A stretch of 64,000 bases of DNA, taken from positions 371,001 through 435,000 of the forward strand of contig JASPKZ010001234.1 in NCBI GenBank assembly GCA_030220185.1. The letters are read 5' to 3'. The translations under genes and the position numbers were made by a program. Below, piece by piece: positions 41,183 through 52,926 of the stretch (position 1 is the first letter of the stretch; every line of letters begins with the position of its first letter). The stretch comes from Diploptera punctata (taxonomy: Eukaryota > Arthropoda > Insecta > Blattodea > Blaberidae). Below the pieces are notes generated by a model. That model saw nothing but the letters and a program-made list of their open reading frames with translations, was not told the origin of the DNA and did not search any database.

Positions 41183-41892
41183 GACTATTTAACTCATGCC
41201 ACAAATAGGAGTCAATGACCAATCACATTTCAATGATTTTTTACTTACAACCAATCACAGTCGTGTTTCGTATAAAATTTACCAACTGAAGTTTATCATA
41301 ATAAAGAAAGCACCTCCTTTTTAACTTTCTGAATAGGTCATAGCATTATTTTGCTGTGACTGACTATCCACGAAATACGGCTACCAGATTGTATATACAG
41401 TGCATGAATGTCAGCACATAGCGCATGCGGAAGTTAATATAAAAATATTTGTAACAATTGATTATACTACAAAACAAAACAAAAAAGAAACCACTGTATG
41501 CATTTTCTTAAACGAATTATTTTCCAGGAAATGACGTTGCAGAAAAATATAATTAACATAGGACATCAAATTAATTAATGCCTATAACGTTGGTTGTAAA
41601 TTTCTCCACTAGGGTGCATTCTTACAACATTGCGATCCTTTGGCAATAAGTAATATTATGATGTGGTTGCAGTGATGAACAAAATAAGCAAGTGAAGGGT
41701 ACCAATCGTTTCTCCTTTGTTTTCAAACATCGCCGTTTACATTAAATATATACATATTTAAAAATAACTATAGTTAAATAATGATTTGTGAGTAAACAGC
41801 TTAATTTTATTCGTTAAGTAGTCGTAACAAATGCCAGTCTTGATTTCCAAATTCCCTAGATAAATTGGAAATCACTCGTGGCATTACTTATG
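41183..41892 (+). repeat. Interspersed family CP, copy 3 (has the extra segment)
   Basis: Same order as copies 1 and 2. The extra segment is 41400-41527 (GTGCATGAATG ... TTTTCCAG). The terminal hairpin is shortened: the loop and one arm part are deleted between short direct repeats (ataaatt). Confidence 0.75.
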
Positions 41893-42189
41893 AAAATTTT
41901 GTACGTAGGCCTATGTGTTTTTTTTACTAATTTATAAATGGCCTTTATAAAAACAAAAACAAAATAATGTACTGAATAAACAAAAAAAAATTAAATCAAA
42001 GGTGTGAAACATATGATTCCCAATTAAAATATTTTTAATCGAAATTGGAATTTAGAATTTGGTAATTTAAATTTGTAAAAAAGGATTATTTATTGTTATT
42101 ATTATTAACTTCTGTCAGGGAATAATGTTTGTAAAAACATATTAAAACATTTAAATAATGCCAATTGGAAGAAGGAATCCAAATAAAGT
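41893..42189. other. No recognisable feature
   Basis: AT-rich. Confidence 0.5.
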
Positions 42190-42790
42190 AAGTGAAACAA
42201 ACTATATATTTGGGAATAATTATGGATAGCATTGAAGGTATACGCAAAGAGAACATAGAACATAGAATTGAATTGAGTAGCAAAATAATATCATCGTTAA
42301 ATTCCATATGGTGGGATAAGCATATTTGGAAAGACACAATAAAATATATTGGTAAAACATTGGTGGAATCTGTTGCAATGTATGGAAGTGAGGTATGGAC
42401 AATCAATAAGTACTACAAGAATAGACTAATAGCTCTAGAAATGGATTATTTAAGCAGAAGTGCCAGAAAGTGAAAATTAGAACATGTCACAAATACGGAA
42501 ATTAGAAACATAATGGAAGCAGAAAAAAGCATAATTGAAAGAATTGAGGAGAAGAAATTAAAGTGGTTAGGGCATGTTTTAAGAATGGAAGATGAGCGAT
42601 GGCCAAAGCAATTATATTAATGGCATCCGACCAGAAAGAAGAAAACAGGGAGACCAAAGTTAACATGGAAGGAAAACATGAAGACATTAATGCAAGCAAG
42701 AGGGCTAAGCATTGAAGATGCCCAAGATCGTAGGCTTTGGAGGTTTGGAACGGGAAGACGGCAGTAGCTGTAAAAACCCGAAGATAGATA
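42190..42790 (+). pseudogene. LINE C-terminal part (family C-like)
   Basis: The frame 42192-42473 reads RKENIEHRIELSSKIISSLN, then IGKTLVESVAMYGSEVWTIN and NRLIALEMDYLSRSAR. Further decayed frames show KKLKWLGHVLRMEDERWPKQ, GRPKLTWKENMKTLMQARGL and DRRLWRFGTGRRQ. This is the post-palm and C-terminal region of an RTE-like LINE. The copy is 5'-truncated with stops. Confidence 0.7.
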
Positions 42791-43146
42791 GAAAAATGTC
42801 AATGATAGTTCTATTAAGATTTTTTTATTACTATGAAATGTTTCCCGGTGATGAAATTGTAATTCATCTTGACTACTTGATTTTCTTGATATATCAACAA
42901 TTGAAATACTGCAGTGGTTGCGACGTTCATAGGCCTATATCTTAAGGATGAATTGAAATAAAATGTTAGATTATGGTTAAATCAGGAAGAAGGCAAATAG
43001 TGGGTAGGCTGAGATTGAGTTAGTCGGACGTTTTGGTGTAATATTTGAGAAAATTGGGAATGATAAGATGGAGTAAACGGCTGAGGATAGATAAGAATGA
43101 CGTTCGATTAATCATGAGCGAAGTTTGTATTTACAAGATAAATAAT
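42791..43146. other. No recognisable feature
   Basis: Non-coding sequence before the mitochondrial insert. Confidence 0.5.
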
Positions 43147-43353
43147 CTTTATAATGATAATTATAACCTTATTCATTATTATTTTATCTACAATCGTAAT
43201 AAGTTTAGCCTCAATTTTATCAAAAAAATAATTGAAGACCGAGAAAAATCCTCTCCATTTGAATGCGGGTTTGACCCTAAAACCTCTGCCCGCCTACCAT
43301 TTTCCCTGCGATTCTTCTTAATTGCAGTTATCTTTTTAATTTTTGATGTAGAA
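43147..43353 (+). pseudogene. nd3: Nuclear copy of mitochondrial NADH dehydrogenase subunit 3
   Basis: It encodes [20 protein letters not shown] and [20 protein letters not shown], the conserved core of ND3, a membrane subunit of respiratory complex I. Upstream, reading ATA as Met, the sequence from ataatgataattataacc gives the hydrophobic N-terminus (..[17 protein letters not shown]). A one-base loss in the A run at about 43222-43228 breaks that frame from the core. The similarity stops after EIAL (about 43350), so the C-terminus is missing. The flanks are not mitochondrial-looking, which supports a short NUMT of about 207 bp. It cannot function in the nucleus. Confidence 0.9.
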
Positions 43354-43867
43354 ATTGCCCTAAAAGCAAGGAATGTAAAGCCGATGATGATGACTATTTG
43401 CGTTGATAACTGAGGGAAACTTCAGTCACGTTGGTCGACATCGGGTTTGTAAATTGTGGCCCGCTGAAAACGTGACTGAAACGATTCCACGCAGTCAACT
43501 CGCTGTGTATTTTCTTTTTTTCATAATTTCCCCTGCTTTCTTTTGTAGGACTTCAGTCCTATCATGGGATTTACAAGATATTGTCCTGCTAGGTCCGACC
43601 GTAGGTAGGTAGTAATTAATTGAAGAGCTCTCTCGAAAAAGGATGTAGGCCTAATCATACATTTCTGCGAAACTAATTATTATTAGATGCTAAAATTAAT
43701 GCAGTATTCCTGTTACTTTTGTAGACTTTCCCAATTTTCTCTGTAGGTAGTTCGCATACTGCTATTTGCGTGTCATCATTTACAACTCGATTGAACTTGG
43801 CTCTAAGATAGTATTAGGCCTACATCAAAAATAAATGTCACACAAAATTATTGATTACATTCTTATT
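43354..43867. other. No recognisable feature
   Basis: Unassigned non-coding sequence. Confidence 0.5.
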
Positions 43868-44172
43868 GTCCACTGCTGTGGTCTCGAGATAGCATGCTGC
43901 CTTGTCACGCAACGGGCCCGGGTTCGATCCCCAGTCGGGACAAGCTTCCCCGATGAGGTTTTTTTCCGAGATTTTTCCTCATCTGTAAGACAAATGTCGG
44001 GTAGCTTTAAGACCCAAAAGGTCCCCTAACGTCATCTAGTCATCAATATCATCTTTCAGCGGTGTGGAAATCAACGGCAACCACACCTATAATTACCTAG
44101 TAAAGCTGCAAAGCATAGCATGAAAATGCCACGATTGCAGTGAAAGACCTGCCCTAGGGCAGAACACTGTAG
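43868..44172 (+). mobile_element. SINE family S1, diverged full length
   Basis: Head GTCCACTGCTGTGGTCTCG, B box GGTTCGATCCCC, then diverged body blocks to ctagggcagaacactgtag. Confidence 0.85.
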
Positions 44173-44317
44173 AATATACATTCTTATTCGAGGAAGGTCT
44201 TGAGTTGTTTGATAAATTAAGTATTTAGGATAGGCCTATATCAAATTTCGTAAAATTTACAGTTTAAAAATGAAATTTAATGAGATAATGAAAATTCATT
44301 TTACTTATTTTGAAAAA

Positions 44318-44655
44318 TGGCGGCTCCTTGGCGCAAGCGGTTCGACGCTCGCCTCTCACCTCTGGGGTCCCGACATCGAGACTCGGTCACTTCATATTGG
44401 TTTCGTGGTGAACGAAACGGAGCTTGGGAAGGTTTTTCTCGGGGTTCTCCCGTTTTTTCCTGCCACAAATTTCATTCCATCATTTCTCCATACTCAACTC
44501 ATCCATTTCGTTTCATTTCATTCATCCACTCCTGTGATGTTGCGTCAGGAGTGCTCGTCCGGCACCCTTATCGTTCATAAACCTCTATAAATATAGAGGC
44601 TTCATCTCATCTCATTCCTCGACCCGACCCTGAGTTGGACACGATTTGGGGATAT
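44318..44655 (+). mobile_element. SINE family S6, full length
   Basis: Head ggcggctccttggcgcaagc (A box TGGCGCAAGCGG), a weak B box (catcgagactc), then ggtttttctcggggttctcc, tccatactcaactcatccat, and the end cctcgacccgaccctgagtt. The head looks Leu/Ser-like. The best S6 copy here. Confidence 0.7.
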
Positions 44656-45287
44656 TTATTTATTTATAAAAAAATATTGAATTCTTGAGGACTTGGTTAC
44701 CATAAAGAGAACGGAAAGCCATTGTGGACAAGGTAGTTGACCGGTGTAATGGTGGGGTGTCGAGGGTGAATAAGGAATCATGTTGCTCAGTGAACAAACA
44801 TCACCCACGTCGAGGACCCGGATATCACATACTGTGTGCTACAATGACATATGTACCTCCCATTGTTTAGTTACCTTTAAGAGTTATAAGTTTTCTTTGT
44901 GTTCACCTTGCTGGCTTACGTGGTAGTACATCATCCTTCTGATTAGGGATTCCAGTAAGATACCCATTGGGATGGGAATTTTTTGAGACAAGAAGGAACA
45001 ATGCTAGTAGCTCGAGTGTTCACGAAATCTCTCCGGAGTGCATGTGGACGGACTAAAATTACACTCGTACAAGTTACATTTAAAAAAAAATATATTAACA
45101 TAACGTAACATATACGTAATTGTAATAAGTTCTAGAAAAAAAAGTTTGTAATGTTACAATTTTAGGGATGTCACCTGAATCAAAATTTAACATAGAGAAT
45201 TGAATTGAGCTAAATGTATATACCTACAATGATTAAAATTGTAATGCTAATGCAAATCGCTGACACAACTGTAACTTTAACCTTCCC

Positions 45288-45291
<4 letters not shown>
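44656..45291. other. No recognisable feature
   Basis: Non-coding sequence of mixed composition. Confidence 0.5.

Positions 45292-45353
<62 letters not shown>
45292..45353. repeat. (AAT)20 microsatellite
   Basis: Uninterrupted AAT array, giving a spurious poly-Asn frame. Confidence 0.95.
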
Positions 45354-45354
<1 letters not shown>

Positions 45355-45374
45355 CATTATAATCTTCTTCTTCT

Positions 45375-45645
45375 TAAGCCCTTTCCTTACCTGTGCCGGG
45401 ATTAGAACGCTCCCTAATGTGAACTTATTGACCAAGTTATTTAGTTACATTCATTTACACATAGATGTTTAGCGAGTGATAAGGGGTCGGCTTAGCACCT
45501 CGATGAGACATCTAGTAGGTAACTAAGGTATTACTGAATGGGAAATGGTTGGTAAATTTTGCACAGAGGTCTTTTTACTCAGGCTTATGATTATTTTACT
45601 AGTCTGAAAGTCTTCAGACTCGGGACACAAGGCTTAAAGTCCAAA
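45375..45645 (-). mobile_element. SINE family S2, minus strand, head missing
   Basis: The reverse complement shows ggactttaagccttgtgtcc, cagactagtaaaataatcat, agttacctactagatgtctc and the 3' block to agggaaagggctt-like sequence. Confidence 0.6.
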
Positions 45646-45708
45646 AGGCTTGTATGTAGAGCTTATGTTCGTGCGACAAAGGGTTCAATAGGGTCAGTGA
45701 GTTAGGTA
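45646..45708 (+). mobile_element. RTE-type LINE 3' terminus scrap
   Basis: gtagagcttatgttcgtgcg and gggttcaatagggtcagtga match the last 60 bases of family A. Confidence 0.6.
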
Positions 45709-45799
45709 ATACGTTTGTATCTGATTCCATTAAATTCTTAAGTTTGAGAATTGACAAATTTAATAAATTTTAATTTCAAGATTTTATTCTACAGTATTG

Positions 45800-45902
45800 T
45801 GTCCTAGGACAGTTCTTTCACTGCCATTTTCATGTTATGCTTTGCATGTTTAACTAGGTAATTACAGGTGTAGTAGCTTCCCGTTGCTTTCCACATCGGT
45901 GA

Positions 45903-45961
<59 letters not shown>

Positions 45962-46144
45962 AAGGAATATAATGATGGCCGTGATTTTCGGGGACCGTTG
46001 GCCCTAAGCTTCCTGACATTTGCCTTATAGGTGAGAAAAAACCCCGAAAAAAAACCTCGCCCTGGAATCTGTCCCGACCGGGAATTGAACCCGGGCCCGC
46101 TGCGTGATGAGGCAGCACGCTACCTCGAGACGACAGCGGTGGAC
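45800..46144 (-). mobile_element. SINE family S1, full length, long internal (GAT)n
   Basis: Minus-strand copy with head and B box (GGTTCAATTCCC) intact. The internal trinucleotide tract has expanded to about 18 GAT units (45907-45961), which produces a poly-His artefact frame. Confidence 0.85.
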
Positions 46145-46248
46145 TAATTTCAGGATAATGTTACTAATTTAAGGAAATGCTAAAATTAATAAAATCATCT
46201 TAAAAGTGGATTGGTTTTCTGTGCAAAAATATTAATTTATAGTAATCT

Positions 46249-46250
<2 letters not shown>

Positions 46251-46290
<40 letters not shown>
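46251..46290. repeat. (ATT)n microsatellite
   Basis: Pure ATT array. Confidence 0.95.
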
Positions 46291-46291
<1 letters not shown>

Positions 46292-46356
46292 GTTTATAGT
46301 ATAAATTGTTTTTTATGTTTTTAACCTTTCATAATTGACATAGTATATACTGTAGA

Positions 46357-46692
46357 TTCACCGCTGTGGTCTACGAGGTAGCGTGCTGCCTTGTCACGCA
46401 GCGGGCCCGGGTTCGATCCCCGGTCGGGGCAGTTTTTCTGGGTGAGGTTTTTATCGGGGTTTTTTCTCACCTGTAAGACAAATGTCAGGAAAACTTTAAG
46501 GCCGAAACGGTCCCCGAAATCATATGGTCAACATAATCATCATCCTTACCATTATCATCATCCTTCACCGGTGTGGAAAGCAACGGGAAGCTACCACACC
46601 TACACAATTCCCTAGTAAAGCTGCAAACATAGCATGAAAATGCTATGATTGCAGTGAAGGACCTGCCTTCGGGCAGAATTACTATGGATGGA
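46357..46692 (+). mobile_element. SINE family S1, full length
   Basis: attcaccgctgtggtct to actatggatgga, with B box GGTTCGATCCCC and all body blocks. Confidence 0.9.
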
Positions 46693-46716
46693 TAAACTGT
46701 AGATAGCAAAACATTT

Positions 46717-46723
46717 ATTATTA

Positions 46724-46800
<77 letters not shown>
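46717..46800. repeat. (ATT)n, tail of the following minus-strand LINE
   Basis: Read on the minus strand this is an (AAT)n tail directly after gtgaagtg, the 3' end of LINE family B. The poly-Asn frame across it is an artefact. Confidence 0.95.
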
Positions 46801-46802
<2 letters not shown>

Positions 46803-47385
46803 CTTCACGGGCTAGGCAAAATGCCTGTTTCGCCTCACAGTTGTTCCGTCCATCTTTTCACTGGCCTTCCTACATTCCTTGAACCTCTTGATTTGTTAGT
46901 AAATGCTGCTTTTGTTAATCTTGTTACGTTCATTCTTTCTACATGTCTAAACCATTTTCTCTATATCCTTTGATTTTATCATTTAATGGATATATATTTA
47001 ACTCTGTTCTTATATCTTCATTCTTTATCCGATCCATTCTTGTCCAGCCTTTTGTTGTTCTAAGGAAGTTCATTTCTACACTTTGTATTCTACTTTGTAA
47101 TTTTTTTGTTATTACCCAAGTTTCACTCCCATAAAGTAATGCAGGAACTGCCAATGTTTTATAAAACTTCAATCTAGTATCTCTTCTTGTTTTGTTCTTT
47201 AATGTTTTATGTATAGTTCCACACATCATTTGAAATCTTGACAGTTTTAGATTGACGTCTCTTTCAGTATTTGTGTTTATAGTAAAATTACAACCCAAAT
47301 AATTAAATTTTTTTACATGTTCCAGAGGTTTGTTATTATTATTTTTTATTATTTTTCTGTTTCCGCTGTGTGTGACATTTCGCAA
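46801..47385 (-). pseudogene. LINE family B 3' end, minus strand, with (AAT)n tail
   Basis: The frame 47385-46939 reads KKFNYLGCNFTINTNTERDV, RFQMMCGTIHKTLKNKTRRD, LKFYKTLAVPALLYGSETWV and NFLRTTKGWTRMDRIKNEDI, almost the same protein as at 14809-15216. It has one of the longest open frames of this family here (148 codons). It is 5'-truncated with no catalytic domain. The tail is (AAT)n, unlike the (GAA)n of the copy at 15.36 kb. Confidence 0.85.
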
Positions 47386-47434
47386 CCTAAGAAGTTATAT
47401 CTTACCACTTGTTCTATTGGTTTATTTTCTAATA

Positions 47435-47572
47435 GAATAGAATACCAAAAGCAGTATACTGCTATTCACCACGAGGAAGAAGAAGTTTGGGAAGACAAAG
47501 AACGATGGAAACAACAGCAATTTGGAGCCGGAACAGGCTAGTAAATAAGCCTAAACCGTGAAGAAGAAGAAT
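47435..47572 (+). pseudogene. LINE family B 3' terminus with (GAA)n tail, plus strand
   Basis: GRRSLGRQRTMETTAIWSRN then a stop and aagcctaaaccgtgaagaag, the family terminus in a related subfamily. It lies tail-out, opposite to the copy at 46.8-47.4 kb. Confidence 0.6.
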
Positions 47573-47574
47573 AT

Positions 47575-48175
47575 TATTATTTTTTTATTACGGATGAGCC
47601 CATGTAGGACTACGCAAAGTACTTAGAGGCATTTCCTTTGAGCCCAAATTTCTTTCATTCTTTTACTATGAGCTTGTTTTCTATCATCTGTCCAAGTTGT
47701 TCCAGTTTTTTTATTCGGTTTGTCCTCTTGGTCAACTTGCGATTTATTCACCTTAATTCTAAATATATGTCTGTTTGGGATATCTTCTTTAGTAATTCCT
47801 GCCAAGTTTAAGTCCTTTTTGACTTCATCAATCCACTTCATAGTATCCACTGGAGCTTTACTTCTGTTTTCGTAGAATTCCATTATCTGTTTTGTAAGCC
47901 TGTTTGAGTTCATTCGTTTAATATGGCCATACAATTTTAACCTTCGTTTTCTAATATCACTATGAATGTCTCTATATATATTTTTATTTCCTTTTAACTT
48001 CTGAGTCTAAATGCTTCACCTAGACTTCTGGACCTAAAACTTTTCTTATAATTTTGCATTCTTTTTTCACTATATTTTCGATATCTTTTTTTCTGTTCAA
48101 AATTAATGTTTTTGCTCCATAGAGGCATTCTGGTTTAATTACAGTGTTATAGTGTCGTAATTTTGTATGTAAAGA
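47575..48175 (-). pseudogene. LINE C-terminal part (family D), minus strand
   Basis: The frame 47934-47623 reads MYGHIKRMNSNRLTKQIMEF, then WIDEVKKDLNLAGITKEDIP and ERMKEIWA-like residues to a stop. Upstream decayed frames show KLRHYNTVIKPECLYGAKTL. This is the C-terminal GH..RM and W..EV..DL region of an RTE-like LINE, distinct from A-C. No catalytic motif. Confidence 0.65.
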
Positions 48176-48179
48176 TTAT

Positions 48180-49639
48180 TATTATTATACAACTTTTTAA
48201 GTTTTCTTTTAATTATTGACAAAATCAGCTGTTGTGTCAATAGTGGATTTTGTCGTATCAGATTGTAATATTTAAAGTTGACATTTGAATAACTTAATAT
48301 AGGAAGTACAGGCCTTAATGTGATTACTGTAATCAGTATGCAGCAGGTTCGAAATCAGAAGAAAGGGAAGATTAGAGAAAGTTTGTGAGTTGCTTTAATG
48401 CGCCAGAGAGAATAATGTGTGAGCGGAATTGTAATCACATGCAAACTACTTACTTTAATCAGTTCACTCTTCTTCTTGAATCCAACTCCTCTCATAAACT
48501 CAAAACAAGTTATTCCAATCTATTTCTGTGTAACACTCTAGCATGTGTAAACAATACACACATATATACACAGTGATCCTCATCAAAACAAAACCATGTG
48601 ACCTGCTCGAATTTCATTGTCATGGGCACTGACTTACGATTTAGAAGCAATAAGTACGCGAAAAAGCAGTTCCCTTCATTAAATAAAAAATATGTTCTCT
48701 GAATATACTTGTTATTCTTCGCTAATGAAATTAATAATATCCAAAACACAGAAAATATTTAAAAATATACCTAATAAATAATTACAACTTAAAATAGTTT
48801 ATTGCATAAGGATGATGCATTCGAGTCATGCTTCAGTCGATTCTGATACAACAAAATGTCTGAAGCTGTCGAGTCTTCTGTTACTGTGTCGCAACTACAA
48901 TTTTAAAACACAAGTCTGGCAAGCCTTTGACTAGTGGTCAAAAAACAGTTATTTTGAATGTATTTCACAATTTCAGTCAACAATCTCACCAGCTTTCTTG
49001 TAATCTACCCCAATCAATGATCATATGTCTTATATACTTAACAAGTGCTCTCTGTCAATGTGACAGTAATTGTGCCGCGAATGGCGGAAGGATACAATTG
49101 ACGTTTGTTTATGTTAAGGTCACTCTAAGAGCGGATAAAGTATACGAGTTAAGCTCCTTGCCTGTGGTTTGAAGAGGTTTGAAGAACGGTTTGACCTAAT
49201 TCGGCAAATCTCGCTTCAAGAGTTTCTCACTTTTTTATGTACTAAATAAAATGTTTGTCGATCTTTTCATATTGGGCTCCTTTCATTATCAAAACTTAGC
49301 TTTTCGCAGTTCAGTATACAACGTAATGGTTTTTAGTTTAATTTTGTTTTTAAACCTTTGTACATCTCTATTCAGATTTTTGGATGCATACGTATAGCCT
49401 GTATATGACTACAGTTGTGTGTATTCGTACGTCTTGTCCAAATGCAACTGATATGCCAGTGTTCTGGGTCCCATTGCCAGCTGTAACTTAGATTTTTTTC
49501 TTAGTGACTCTGGTGCAGGATCCACCATACTTGGATTGCGTCACTAATGACCTGAGCTTTTAAAAAAGTAGTTGGATATAATTAGGTCTAATACCTATCT
49601 ACCTATAAATTTTCAACAGTTCTAAAGAACCATTAGACT
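48180..49639. other. No recognisable gene or repeat
   Basis: About 1.5 kb without a supported feature. Short frames on both strands have no recognisable motif. Confidence 0.5.
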
Positions 49640-49640
49640 A

Positions 49641-49695
<55 letters not shown>

Positions 49696-49747
49696 GTTGT
49701 TGTTATTATTATTGTTATTATTATCATTATTATTATCATTATTATTG
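49640..49747. repeat. (ATT)n array with interruptions
   Basis: ATT, GTT and ATC trinucleotides. Confidence 0.95.
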
Positions 49748-50145
49748 AAGTTTGGAAATTCAACAAAAACTGATGTCGATGGAAATGGACTTCTTGAGGA
49801 GAACAGCAAGATTTCAAAATTAGAAAAAAAACAAATTCTGTCATACGAGAAAAAATTAATATTAGTTATTCAATAGTAGATTATTATATAAGATATAAGC
49901 AATTAAATTGGTATGGGCACGTACGACGAATGCAAGAAGAAAGGTTAACCAGGAAAACATTGGAATAGTGTCCATCTGGAAGAAGAGGGAAAGAAAGATA
50001 TCCAAACTCGTTAGATACGAGAAATAAGAACTGGAATGAGAACAAGAGGGTTGGAGGACATGGAGTGGATGGATGGAGACGAGTGGAGAAGAAAAATAAA
50101 ACTTTAGGCACAGAAACATGTGTAAACATTAAAATTCTGTATATA
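49748..50145 (+). pseudogene. LINE C-terminal tail (family C)
   Basis: Decayed frames read KQLNWYGHVRRMQEERLTRK, CPSGRRGKERYPNSLDTRNK and VGGHGVDGWRRVEK. This is the same order as at 39.77-40.25 kb. It ends into an (ATT)n tail. Confidence 0.6.
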
Positions 50146-50147
50146 AA

Positions 50148-50207
<60 letters not shown>
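50146..50207. repeat. (ATT)n tail of the preceding LINE
   Basis: Pure ATT array. Confidence 0.95.
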
Positions 50208-50209
<2 letters not shown>

Positions 50210-50219
50210 CACTCCTCCT

Positions 50220-50590
50220 AGATAAAGTTAAAAAATGCAGAACGAAATGTACTTAACATCTTAATGGAATGAAAGCCGAATACCCCTAAGCGAGCTTGGA
50301 AATATGCACTTGTAGGCAAGAGATCCCAAGGAAGACCAAGGAGGCGATGGAATGAAGAACTGGTACATGCCAGAACCGTGAAGTTGATGATTTATTTAAA
50401 GTAAAAAATCTTCCTCGTGCCCGACGTAATGTCAGGTCTGTGGTATACAAGGATGCCTGCTATCTGGGCATCTCACATCGTCTCAGGGGCAGATTAAATA
50501 GAATGAAACGAAATGGATGTCATGAATCAGGAGAAGTGGATGAATGGAGTTTCTGACAGGAGAAAACTGGACGAATCCCGAGAAAAACAA
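50220..50590 (+). pseudogene. LINE C-terminal scrap
   Basis: It reads PKRAWKYALVGKRSQGRPRR and RWNEELVHART, a typical LINE G.R..GRP..RW tail, then decays. Confidence 0.5.
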
Positions 50591-50650
50591 AATTTTTATT
50601 GGAAGTATGTATTTACCCGGTATGGTACTGGTATTATATAGCCTATATTT

Positions 50651-51195
50651 TTTTTGTGGGATAGTGCGTTTTGTCGTACTTAAGCAATGACGACCATGAT
50701 TGAAAGTTCAACTTCCTGCATTTAGGGGTTGCCAACCTAAATAACTGTACGTAATATTACAAATTACAAAACTCGTGCGGGAAGTGAAACCACTGCCCTT
50801 TATGTATACAAAAATACTTCCAAAAGGTAGTATTAATATACATTATATGAAACAAATCACTGCATATTAAATGAACTGAACTTTATTTGAAACAATATAA
50901 AACAGTAAATACGTACTTGCCGCCATTTTATTACTGATTGGTGTCACGGCCTAAGTCTCAACTAATAAACATTGCCCATACTGTTAAAGATAGTCAGTTG
51001 TTTATAATCAACGCAAATATTTCCAGCAAAGATGCTATTATTTTACTATTATTTATTGTTTTCAAAACACCATGGCGCAAAAAAATAATGTACAACGCAC
51101 GTTTGTGAAGTGTTTTACAGAATATCGGAAATTAAACATTTCCTCGCTTCTGTAAAAACCACTTCCCAACTTCGCATCGTAATATATTACTGTAT
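50651..51195 (-). repeat. Interspersed family M1, copy C, minus strand
   Basis: The reverse complement starts gtaatatattacgatgcgaa and ends gcactatcccacaaaaaa, with all internal blocks. It forms an inverted pair with copy D. Confidence 0.8.
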
Positions 51196-51786
51196 CGTTC
51201 AAATGTGATAATTTGATCTATTCCATGCACCGTTGCAATAACTTAATTTGAATTTTTACTGATTTTATAATCTTAATTACAGGTGAGTTTAGAAAACATT
51301 GTGCGTTGGTTGAATTTGGACGGAGGGCGCGATTTGAGGTCTTTAGCTGAGGTATTGTGATGTGGTGCGATGCCCACACTTTGCCGCTTGTAGCAGATAG
51401 GTTGAAACTAAAAGCATATTTATGTGCATGACAAGTGTATGCTTGTGCCCTTTTCCACGTCGCTCTCTTGATAGTAGCGTTATTGTTGTCCTGATTGATA
51501 AATCGCCCCGCCTCGCTTTTCATCCTCACACACACCATTAACCCTCCCAACAACTACATACAGTTCTCTATATGCAAGACACTGGAAAACAACTAGTGTG
51601 CTTGATGTTACCACATCTCTACACTTGTACTTACTGTTGATCGTTAAGAAGTGCAGTTCTCAGTATATTACTTTTATGTCATGCTCTGACTCTTTTGAGT
51701 TCTTTACGATTAAAAGAAAAACGTCTAGGAAATAGAAGATTAGCCTACAATACCATGTAACATGCTTTACTGATCTAACACTTTAT
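51196..51786. other. Spacer between inverted M1 copies, with an unassigned open frame
   Basis: It is less AT-rich than its surroundings. A minus-strand frame (51553-51218, 111 codons) has no recognisable motif. ttaattacaggtgagttt at about 51273-51290 contains both an acceptor-like and a donor-like junction. A captured host exon or unknown element are both possible. I make no gene call. Confidence 0.35.
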
Positions 51787-52391
51787 TATAGTATATTACG
51801 ATGATAAGTTGGGAAGTGATATTTACAGAAGCCAGGAAAATGTTTAAAAACCGAGCGATAGGGAGGTTTTTAATTTACGAGATTCTGAATATCATTTCAC
51901 AAACGTGCGTTGAACATTATTATTTGCGCGATGGTGTTTTCAAAATAATAAATAATAGTAAAATAATATCTTTGATGGAAATATTTGCGTTCATTATAAA
52001 TAATTAACTAACGTTTACAGTGTGGGCAATGTTTATTAGTTGAAACTATTGGAGACCATGAGACCAATTAGTGATAAAATGGCGACAAGTAAGTATTTAT
52101 TGTTTTGTATCGTTTCAAATAATGTTAGTTCATTTAAAATGCAGTGATTTGTTTCGTATAATATATATCAACACTACCTTTTGGTTATTTTTTGTATATA
52201 CATTGTATGTAGTATACATGAGAGCAGTGGTTTTACTTCCCACACGCGGTTTGTAATATGTAATGTTACAGTACATTTATTTTATTACAGTATAGTTATT
52301 TAGGTTGGCAATCCCGAAATATAGGAAGTTGAACTTTCAGTTATGGTCGTCATTGCTGTAAGTACGACAAAACGTACTATCGCGCCAAAAA
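51787..52391 (+). repeat. Interspersed family M1, copy D
   Basis: Starts tatagtatattacgatgata, ends acgtactatcgcgccaaaaa. It includes aaaatggcgacaagtaagta, which has a consensus-like GTAAGT. Confidence 0.8.
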
Positions 52392-52926
52392 TGAAATACA
52401 ATAGTAGACCAAGTAAGACCCTCTATATAAATGTCAAAATCACTGCATTTGAACTGGTATTTATATTACATTTATCCAGTTTTTTTTGTTATTGTATTAT
52501 TGATAACACTGGACAACATTCAAAAAGTTACGGAAGTAAAAGTGATCATTTTATATTAATATGAAACTCCTAATTACGAATATGACAAATTGATGGCAGT
52601 GGTCTGGTTTTTAAATTATCAGCATGCCTAATGTTACTGCATATACTGTGAATATTGTAGTCAGTGTGAAGTCAAGGAAACACCATAGACAGTGACAGCT
52701 GTATAATATAGATAAGATTTATCTTAAAGGGTCAGTGTGTACCCGAACTGGTTGTGAAATCAGTTGAAGTGGAATTTCATGAGTGAACAGTGGTTTGTGC
52801 CTTGGTGTATAAGTTATAAAGATGTGCAGTTTTGTTTTGTAGAACACATGTGTGATATGTCTATATTTTCTTAGATATATTATTTAAATTATACGCAGTT
52901 AAGATTGCAGTGTAATAAAAGCTAAA
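52392..52926. other. No recognisable repeat; possible 5' leader of the small frame
   Basis: Non-coding, upstream of the small ORF at 52927. Confidence 0.4.

Noticed and set aside
43045..43413. 122-codon frame around ND3 as a nuclear gene
   Set aside because: The frame joins unrelated flanks to a mitochondrial insert through a one-base loss; a NUMT explains it.
45804..46118. Frame with a poly-His run, and similar frames at 30991 and 34101
   Set aside because: They are SINE S1 read in one frame; poly-His comes from the internal (ATC)n tract.
46612..46803. Poly-Asn frame, and similar ones at 45214 and 32135
   Set aside because: Translation of (AAT)n or (ATT)n tails.
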